In this document: positions 56,907 through 64,000 of the stretch, piece after piece
Layout of the letters: each line of letters opens with the position of its first letter
Position numbering within the stretch: position 1 is the stretch's first letter
NCBI GenBank assembly: GCA_013076295.1
Contig: RQOL01000616.1
Location: 5,298,392 to 5,362,391 of the forward strand
Source of the DNA: Sanderia malayensis
Lineage: Eukaryota > Cnidaria > Scyphozoa > Semaeostomeae > Pelagiidae
Direction: 5' to 3'
DNA: 64,000 bases
Notes under the pieces: generated by a model
Databases searched by the model: none
What the model was told of the DNA's origin: nothing
The model's input: only the letters and a program-made list of their open reading frames with translations
Translations under genes and position numbers: made by a program

Positions 56907-59900
56907 ATGATGGCGATGACGTATCACCCAGCATTTACAGCGAACTATTCTCTGCTTCACACAGGCTCAGCAAGCGATCACAGTTCACTGGCCTACACAT
57001 ACCCACCACATGCAAGGCGAGGACATCGAAGAAATCGAACGACGTTCACGAGACAGCAACTCGAAGAGCTCGAAGGTCTTTTCGATCAAACACACTACCC
57101 TGATGTGTTCATGCGAGAAGAGCTCGCTGGGAGAATCAGCCTGACAGAGGCAAGGGTTCAGGTGAGTGTGCGAAAGTTTTTGTGTATAATGTTTAGAAAA
57201 TATTTTTACCCCGACTTCGTTTCACTGGTGCATTTAGCATAATATCGTAATATGAAGCAGACACTATACCACACTTGGTGATATTGAAAGTAGAAATGGT
57301 CATAGAGATGTCCTACATGTGGGGTGTCGGTCCATTTCAGTCGCAGTTGCGAAATTTAGTTATTATAGTAAAAAACTTCAGTCGCAAATCTTGGAAACGT
57401 AAGTATATCGTAGAGAAAGATACGACGATACCTTGCATACATCTACATGCATTTATATTGAAATCAAATTAAGTAAGCACAGCAGATATGAGAAGATAAT
57501 TATTGATAGATGAGTAGAAAAACATTGTTGTTCTGTAGCAAGTGAAGTTCACCTTTAAAGGGGTGTGCTTAAAATTTATTAGCTCGATGCAGCTCGATGT
57601 CGTTTCGGCAAACACAAAATTCAGTTCAAAGATCTTATATGCCACAAGGAAATATAACGTGTATAACAGTCTACCGTTGTTTGGCTTCAAGATTCTTAAT
57701 GTATATGGGACCTCTGCTTGATAATAATCATATGAAGAGCTACGTGATACTCTGCATTACCGTGTAGCCTCAGGTCATACGTAGCCAAAAATGTCGAATG
57801 CAGAAGTGGCTGAAATTCATTTCTATTGCTTCCAACGTATTGTGTTCCCTGTTGAGCAGGTAACAAAAAGCATAAGTTGTTACACAATGGCTGAATGTCT
57901 TTGTTTACAAAACAAGACCCAGCCATACAAATTCGAATCTGTGATCATATATTGCTGGGTCATCGTGTGTGCATGTGTTATGTAGCAGTAGCTATACAAC
58001 TCGTAGCCTATGTTACGAGACGAGACCAGCCAGTTGATTACCCTGTTGAAAAACTGGCCTACCATCCTTGCTAATGCTAAGACAGTTAACTTAAGCATAC
58101 AAAAAAGAAATGGAAAGAAAATAAAGAGGATGTAGTGATCATGCAATAAGCTTGCTCTAAGAGGATTACTGATTTGAATTGAGCAAACTTTTGAACCGTC
58201 TCCTCCAGAGTACTCCATTAATATTCGATGTTTCAAAGTAGAAAATTGTAAACAACGTTTTCAAATGTGTTCGATAATCTTTTTAAGGTCTTAGTTGATT
58301 TCATGGTCTCGAATGTTATTTAATGCGACAACATAACTAACATTAACAAGTCTTTCAGTTTGTTCACGTGTCATGATTTGACAATAGGACCTTTTTCTCT
58401 TCACTAAAAAGCAAGCAGACTTTGTAGTCACGCATAATCTGCTTGTTTTGTTGAAAGTTATTAGTATGCACAAGTGCGATGTCCTTCAGTCGTAGCAATA
58501 GTTGTAAAGCTACATGGAGCTGCATATAACAGTGTTGTTGCATGAGTTAGTAAACTATGCTTGCTAATTGGTTTTAACAAATCTATCAATTCATTTTCTG
58601 CATTGGTTACTACCGCTCGCTATTGCTTGTCTACATTAATGTGTTTCTTTATAAAGGTGGTAGTTAATAGCTATTAGAGTAGGGGTAAGTGGAACTCAAT
58701 GGAATAGAATTTTGGCATAAGTATAGTACCAAGATGAAATAATGTTTTCTTATGTTATCTTGGTAAAATTAGGTTGAAATCATGCTAGTTATGTTTTTCT
58801 CGACATCTTATTTCTTGTGCAACAACATATTTGACAAGCAACATCGATGTCCATAAGATATTTCGTTTCATACAGTCACTGAAAGTTATTGGTCGACCTT
58901 GGACCAGACCAAAGCGAAAAGTCGTATAACTTCTTCAAACTATGCGCAAGAAGGCGGAGTTATTTGTTTATTTCTTATGCTGCAAGCCTCAGGAGAGTAG
59001 TCCTGACAAGGCTTGCTGCAAATTTATTCCCAAATCGTGCATTTAAGCATGAATGAATGCATGTAGCGTGATGCAAGCCGTTCAATAATTTGCACATGCG
59101 CCATTGGCGTAAGGGGCAGTGTGGGTCTCTAAGTGAAAGTCGTGGGGTTCCTATACTTAACCAAATTTGAATATTTGGGCGGCTGGGTCGTGGGGCTCCT
59201 ATACTTAACTAAATTTGAATATTTGTGCCGTTTAAGGCCTAAATATAAAGGAACCCTTGGTTGTGTGCTTAAAGGTACATTACGCCATTGACATGCGCCA
59301 GAATCATTCACCGTGCAAGGTGTATGACACATCTGCATTCGCTTCAGTTGTAAGCTAGTTTCTTATCCAGACCATGCAAAGAATAAAACTGGAATTAACA
59401 ACTGCTTGATTGATTGTTTGATTTATTAGGCCAATTAGATAATTATGTTTCTGTCGTGCAGTGTTCACAGTATTAGTTTTGCGTGATTGTGGTGTGCTTA
59501 AATGCCTCGCTTTTGCGGTAACAAGTAAATCCTCGTTCTTAATGTTCTCCTGGGCAGGAACAACACTTCCACGATTCGCCAGCAAGCTTACAAAAACGCC
59601 GGTCAGTTGCTGTAATGTATGCAACTGGGATCCGTAATGTATGCATTTCGTCACAGGATTGTTTATTGATGACGCCATCTGCGTCGTAAGGTATTTGTTT
59701 GTGGTGTGGCTTGTAGCATGTCTGAGCATATGTTGGTTTAAGAAATAAGGAGATGTCTGCCTGTAATTAGTGAATTTGTCCACGCTAAAGTAGTTTGTCG
59801 CCTTGTCATTAGTATGCCTCATGCATGATATCGTTACGTTACGAGCTTGGATTCGACAAAAATCTGCTTCATTACTGAAGTAGAGGTAGCAGTTTTAGCA

Positions 59901-60622
59901 ATGGCGGTAGTAATGCATTACTTTAACAGGTTAATGCAACAGGCTTATAGGTGCTGTCAGAAAACCCCTGTGTAAAAATCAAATCAAATTGAAGTGTTAA
60001 AATTAAAATGAAGTTACTAAATGTCATATAATAATAAGGATCTGAGCACAATGAAATAACAAAAGTTAAGTTATTTCATTGTGGGTCCACAAAGTGTTTC
60101 TTCAATGCCTTTTTGAAGTGGATAATGGATTGCTAGTGGTAGTAATAGTGCCAGGAAGTACAATAATTTTTCCTTTTTTAAAAAACTTTGACTGAATGTT
60201 TGAATTTTGCTTCAAAACAGGTCTGGTTTCAGAATCGAAGAGCGAAATGGCGAAAGGCCAAGCGTGACAATCGTAAACAGGGTGACAAGGAAGATGATTC
60301 ACGATCAGAAACCGAAGACACAAAGCCCATATCAGCAACACCAGCCGTAAAGAAAAGTCCCTCACTATCAACATACGAAGATACGTTTTCAAAACACCCA
60401 TCTCCAACCGCACCAAGACTCAGTCACTTACCCTATCCACACTCGCAGTATCAAAATGCATACTTCTCTCCCTATTCGCCGTATGAGCAGCGAAGCTACA
60501 GTAATGGCATATCGTATCCGTTCCCAGTAGAAGGTTCAATCGATTCTTATCCACACGCAACTAGGCCATCCATGGTGCTGTCGGCGAATCCCAGTGTAAA
60601 CAGTTTCGGGTGGAGGACATGA
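56907..60622 (+). CDS. PRD-class (Q50 paired-like) homeobox transcription factor
   Basis: Two exons, 56907-57161 and 60221-60622, joined in phase 0 (218 aa). The homeodomain spans residues 40-99: [39 protein letters not shown], then [15 protein letters not shown]. Gln at position 50 and the intron between positions 46 and 47 are diagnostic of the PRD-like class. By eye it is closest to Drgx/Alx/Otp-type paired-like proteins; no paired domain, OAR or octapeptide is visible. The C-terminal half is Ser/Pro/Tyr-rich ([10 protein letters not shown]). It binds DNA and regulates development. The 3 kb intron and the large gene-poor upstream region suggest elaborate regulation. AATAAA at 60817-60822 is a likely polyadenylation signal. 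The orthology group needs a tree. Confidence 0.95.
57162..60220. other. Homeobox intron
   Basis: 3.06 kb intron interrupting the homeodomain between residues 46 and 47. No exon-like sequence recognised. It contains a 48-bp-period duplication at about 59139-59234 inside a possible small element with inverted GGCGTAA/TTACGCC ends (about 59100-59300). Confidence 0.7.
59100..59300. repeat. Small element with a tandem duplication in the homeobox intron
   Basis: GTCGTGGGG(T/C)TCCTATACTT occurs at 59139 and 59187 (period 48), each followed by AA(C)CAAATTTGAATATTTG. The duplication is bracketed by CATTGGCGTAA (left) and TTACGCCATTG (right), which are imperfect inverted repeats. Confidence 0.5.
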
Positions 60623-62376
60623 TTGAATATGATGGTATTATCACCGTGTTAGTAGATGGAGAGGGAGAGATCAAGAGATAGTTGTAGCTAGTGCAGATAT
60701 TCAATATTTCAATGTGTCAATAATAGACGTAATTGTTGTTAAGTCCTTTACGGTATGTATACATATGTACTTTATTACTTCTTGTTTCAAATTAGCTGAT
60801 ATTTAAGCGATAGGGAAATAAATAAATTGGTTAAAAAATGTAGTGCCAGTTATGTCTTTAGATATAGGTTTCTTTAAGAAGCAATTTGTTTCGTCATATT
60901 GAAGATTTCTTCTCACACTCAAGGGAGGTTGACTCGAATATCGATTTATGCAACTTTTGGCAAAACGTTTAATTTGAGAACATACAGCAGAATTCTAATT
61001 GGCAAGTTATCGTGATTCTTTTCTCACGACAACACTAATGGCTCTTATTGTTCGTGATTGCATTCACCACATCGAATAGTCTTAGCTATCATTCATAGTA
61101 TCAAGTTATTCCTTATCAAAGTGAAGTTTAAGCCCAAGCCCGTGCTTCATAAAGACGCAGCTAAACATAAATAAAGTAGTTGATTGATAGAGCATTACGA
61201 TTTGAGCTAGATCAAGGTACAATCTGAAAATGCAAGACGACAAAAGCCTTGGCCTTAGGTTAATCTTTGATTGTTGTTGTCTTAATTTGCATGTTGGTGT
61301 TTCATATTCTCGTGGCCTTGTTAGTTTGTTTATTGTGAAACGAAGATAAAGAAAATCACGCAATGTTTGCATAATTAATTAACATAATTGTAAATGTTGC
61401 AGCAACTTGTTATTAGTTCTTTTACTGGAAGCTTAGATGTTTAAAAACTGGCTGTTTACCAAAGGTTTTGCATGCTTTCATTACATCATTAGCTACTTTA
61501 ATGATGCCAAGATGGCATCATTGAAAATATCTTCAAAGAATTCTACAACAATGCTTTTCATTTTCCTTACCAAGAGGAAATAATTTGCAAAGACGTATTC
61601 ATAGAATTTTTAGCTAACTTTGTTCATGTCAAGACTTTTAGATGATTATTTAACCAAATCATGTATTTATGTTTAATATTATTAAGTATTTAAATCTCAT
61701 AAATCTTTAAAATTAATCTATTTAAATTAAATTGAAGAAGAAAATTATTTCGTGCTCCTTTCCTTCTTGCCATTATAAAAATACATGCCAAAGTGCAACT
61801 GGCAACTGAGTGATGTAAATTTGCAATGCAACAACAACAACAACAGGAAATGTAATTTAGCGGGAAATGCAAATTACAGTAATGCTTTGCGAGGGATTTT
61901 TGTCTTGTCTTTCTTTTCGACATGAAATTTCCCTGGAGTGGACGTGTCGCTTCAATCCTGAAGATGTTGAAGAGAAATGGCAAGATATGCAATAGTTTTA
62001 GTTCTCTAATACTTTATTTACTGGTAAATTAAGGTATTAGCTAGCTGAAACTGCATTTTTGTTGTATTTAGAATTATAAAATGGCTAGAAATATGTTTGT
62101 TCGGCTACATTGTTGCCTAGGCCGATACATTATCTTTGTGTGCCAAAAAGCCTTTCAGGCCATTTTAGCCCTTATAAAACCTATAAGAAATATAGTCGTT
62201 TAAAATTTTGTTTTCTTTTTTCTTCAGCTGATGTAATTAGATACAATTGTTAGTTTGTGGCGCAGAAAAGGTAACACATTTTCATTGTAAAACTTCTTGT
62301 TGCGCAAATTTCTTCTTGTTTTAACAGCAACTCTCTCGCTCAGATGATCAATTTTTGTCTTTTTTATGTGTTTTAG
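60623..62376. other. Homeobox 3' UTR and intergenic DNA
   Basis: Begins with the homeobox 3' UTR (overlapping AATAAA signals at 60817-60826). Otherwise AT-rich, with short ORFs on both strands (for example 61690-61992 minus) that have no family similarity. Confidence 0.5.
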
Positions 62377-63538
62377 TTTGTCAAAGTTGGCTATTATTTC
62401 AAGCCGAAATTCATATTTGTGACCTCATTTGATCCCAAGAGACTCGAAGGATTGTGAGTGTATTTTTTCTGTTTTAATTTATCTGGTTTTAAATTACTTT
62501 AAGATCATAAAAACATGTTGATGTCATTAATTTAGGATCCAAATTTTTCCACATCACGCTTTTGAGGTCTTTTGGATTTTAAGCCAAAAGTTTTTACTAT
62601 TTATTGCCAAAATTATTCTCCTATTTTTGGTAAAGTATACTGCTGCTCTAAGACCTAAATATTCATTGCTGCACGTTTTTTTATAAGAACAACCTTCATA
62701 AGAAACACCAGGCCAAAAAATAAGAACAAAATAAGAAACAAGGCAGGCTGAGATTCAAAAAAACTCAAGAAATAAAATATCAGCAGCAATCGAAAATAAC
62801 AAACTACTGTAAGAAAAGAACAATAGAAAGCGCTAAACAGCCATTAAACAAACTTAATTGCAATAGAATTAGTTCAACATTATCGATATCAGTTTTTTTT
62901 ATGTAATCTATGCTGCCATCTGTGTACAAACATAAGAAACAGAATAAGAAACACCTTAGGTTGAAAACATACGGAAAAATAAGAAACGTCAGGCTGAAAC
63001 TGGAGCCAAGTGTTCTTATAAAAACGTGTATTTCTTATCATAGTATTAAGCTACTCATGCAAAGTCTTCATGCCATTTCGTTTCATGTCTTTATTTGTTA
63101 GATATTTTGCATCAGAATATATTGTTATTGCATCAGGATTTATTGTTGTTTCATGCCAAATTATGGAGCTATTTATGTCTTTAGAATGTCTCTATTTCCA
63201 ACCATTGCTTACTGCTATATTGTACCAAAATATCTGACACTTTATTGCTTTTAGTTTGTTGATATTTCTGCCCACAATTTTCTGCCATTTCACACTAATT
63301 ACTGGTCCAGTTAATTGTTTGATATTTTGCATTAGAATTTATTGTTGTTTCGTGCCATAATTTTCTGCTATTTCATGCTAAATACTGGTGCATTTATTGG
63401 TTTTATATTTTAAGCCAGATTTTACTACTGTTTCAGGCTTTGAGTTATAACACCCCTTATTCTTTTTCCTTTAATTTTATTATTAAATATTTTTTTTCTC
63501 TTTTAGACTTTTGTTTCCATTAACCAAGTGTTGGAAAT
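62377..63538 (+). CDS. Two possible exons of an unidentified gene
   Basis: 62377-62453 (TTTTAG before, GTGAGT after) encodes FVKVGYYFKPKFIFVTSFDP followed by KRLEG and ends in phase 2. 63507-63538 (TTTTAG before, GTGAGT after) continues in phase as LLLFPLTKCWK. The first block reads like conserved protein, but I do not recognise the family, and no upstream or downstream exon was found. The intervening sequence is full of repeats. Confidence 0.3.
62672..63028. mobile_element. MITE family C, third copy
   Basis: Begins CACGTTTTTTTATAAGAAC and ends GTTCTTATAAAAACGTG, an almost perfect terminal inverted repeat. The interior contains several AATAAGAAAC(A) words. Related to 48668-49070 by its ends. 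Confidence 0.7.
63085..63440. repeat. Diverged tandem repeat
   Basis: Phrases such as GATATTTTGCAT(C/T)AGAAT, TTTATTGTTGTTTC(A/G)TGCCA and ATTTTCTGC(C/T)ATTTCA recur in the same order about three times with heavy divergence. Likely an old satellite-like array. Confidence 0.55.
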
Positions 63539-63574
63539 GTGAGTATATGAATTACCTTTACATATGTACCATAT

Positions 63575-63806
63575 TTCCTCCAATTAGCACCCACCTTCCA
63601 TTAACTGCCTCCCTCCAATAAGTGCCCATACTAAAGTCACAAATTACGAAATAAGAGTGCCCCCTATTAACTGCCCAGGGCAATATAACTTTTTCGCAAT
63701 GTCAATAAAACAGTTAAAGATCAAAATTAGTTAGATGAAGGAATCTTGAGAGAAAACATTTAAATTTGCAACATATTTTATAAGTGCCCAGGCACTTATG
63801 AGAGGA
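63575..63806. repeat. Degenerate interspersed repeat
   Basis: Repeated phrases AATTAGCACCCACC, ATTAACTGCC and AATAAGTGCCCA, then ATAAGTGCC-CA-GGCACTTAT (a perfect 9-bp-arm palindrome at 63780-63799). Probably a decayed transposon end; limits uncertain. Confidence 0.45.
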
Positions 63807-64000
63807 GAGTGCAGAGATGCTCAACTTCAGGCAGTCTGGAAACAAGTGTGGAGCAATTCTCCTCCTTGTAAAAGAGTATGGTGGGGAAGCTTAGGCAAAA
63901 GCATTGATTTGAAAATTTGCGAAAATCAAAGCCTTCACAAAGTAGAGTTTGCATTCTACCCCAACTAAGTAATGCTGCTATTACAGTTTGTTTGCATAAA

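Noticed and set aside
59355..59822. 155-codon minus-strand ORF inside the homeobox intron
   Set aside because: No family similarity, biased Asn/Thr composition and no supporting signals.
1..64000. tRNA, rRNA or other classical RNA genes
   Set aside because: No tRNA A/B box pairs with a foldable cloverleaf and no rRNA core sequences were noticed by eye; a covariance-model scan would be decisive.

Overview
This is AT-rich animal nuclear DNA. Nearly every gene is split by short GT-AG introns, and the proteins are clearly metazoan: a PRD-class homeobox gene with the classical intron between homeodomain residues 46 and 47, a GAS2/GAR-domain cytoskeletal protein, COMMD8, the BLOC-1 subunit pallidin, YIPF6, the cohesin regulator PDS5, and a MADF-BESS transcription factor. 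The animal cannot be named from the window. The lean loci, DIRS-type and LINE debris and many MITEs fit an invertebrate, perhaps a sponge or cnidarian, but that is a guess.

Layout. 1-1102 (+): 3' end of a GPI-type trehalase. 1687-6162 (+): fifteen exons for the C-terminal part of PDS5, starting in mid-protein only 585 bp after the trehalase stop. 8700-17482 (-): a four-exon single-pass receptor (signal peptide, TSP1, CUB-like, TM, PPEY tail); its 6.8 kb first intron carries a 3.06 kb long-inverted-repeat element holding DIRS and LINE debris. 19856-20869 (+): intronless type II membrane protein, probably a glycosyltransferase. 24116-26865 (+): spectrin-repeat plus GAR protein. 27425-29884 (+): YIPF6. 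30898-32667 (-): MADF-BESS factor. 34656-35930 (-): COMMD8. 36622-37377 (-): CCDC152-like coiled coil. 37921-38475 (+): BLOC1S6/pallidin. 38476-56906: about 18 kb with almost no coding signal, which may be regulatory DNA for the homeobox gene at 56907-60622 (+). 60623-64000: repeats and two possible exons of an unidentified gene.

No operon-like logic links these genes; they are mostly housekeeping trafficking and cytoskeletal genes. COMMD8, CCDC152-like and pallidin form a compact cluster of small genes. The most interesting observations are: the PDS5/trehalase arrangement; the receptor with an unusual domain order, whose signal-peptide exon could be joined by reading phase; a possible distal first exon of the homeobox gene about 10 kb upstream that is phase-compatible with the homeobox exon; a hAT MITE family with perfect 8-bp target duplications, one copy nested in an older MITE; a 420-bp terminal-inverted-repeat element; and a perfect 23-bp-arm hairpin at 42825-42874. 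All exon models come from splice signals, reading phase and remembered family similarity, with no alignment or transcript data.
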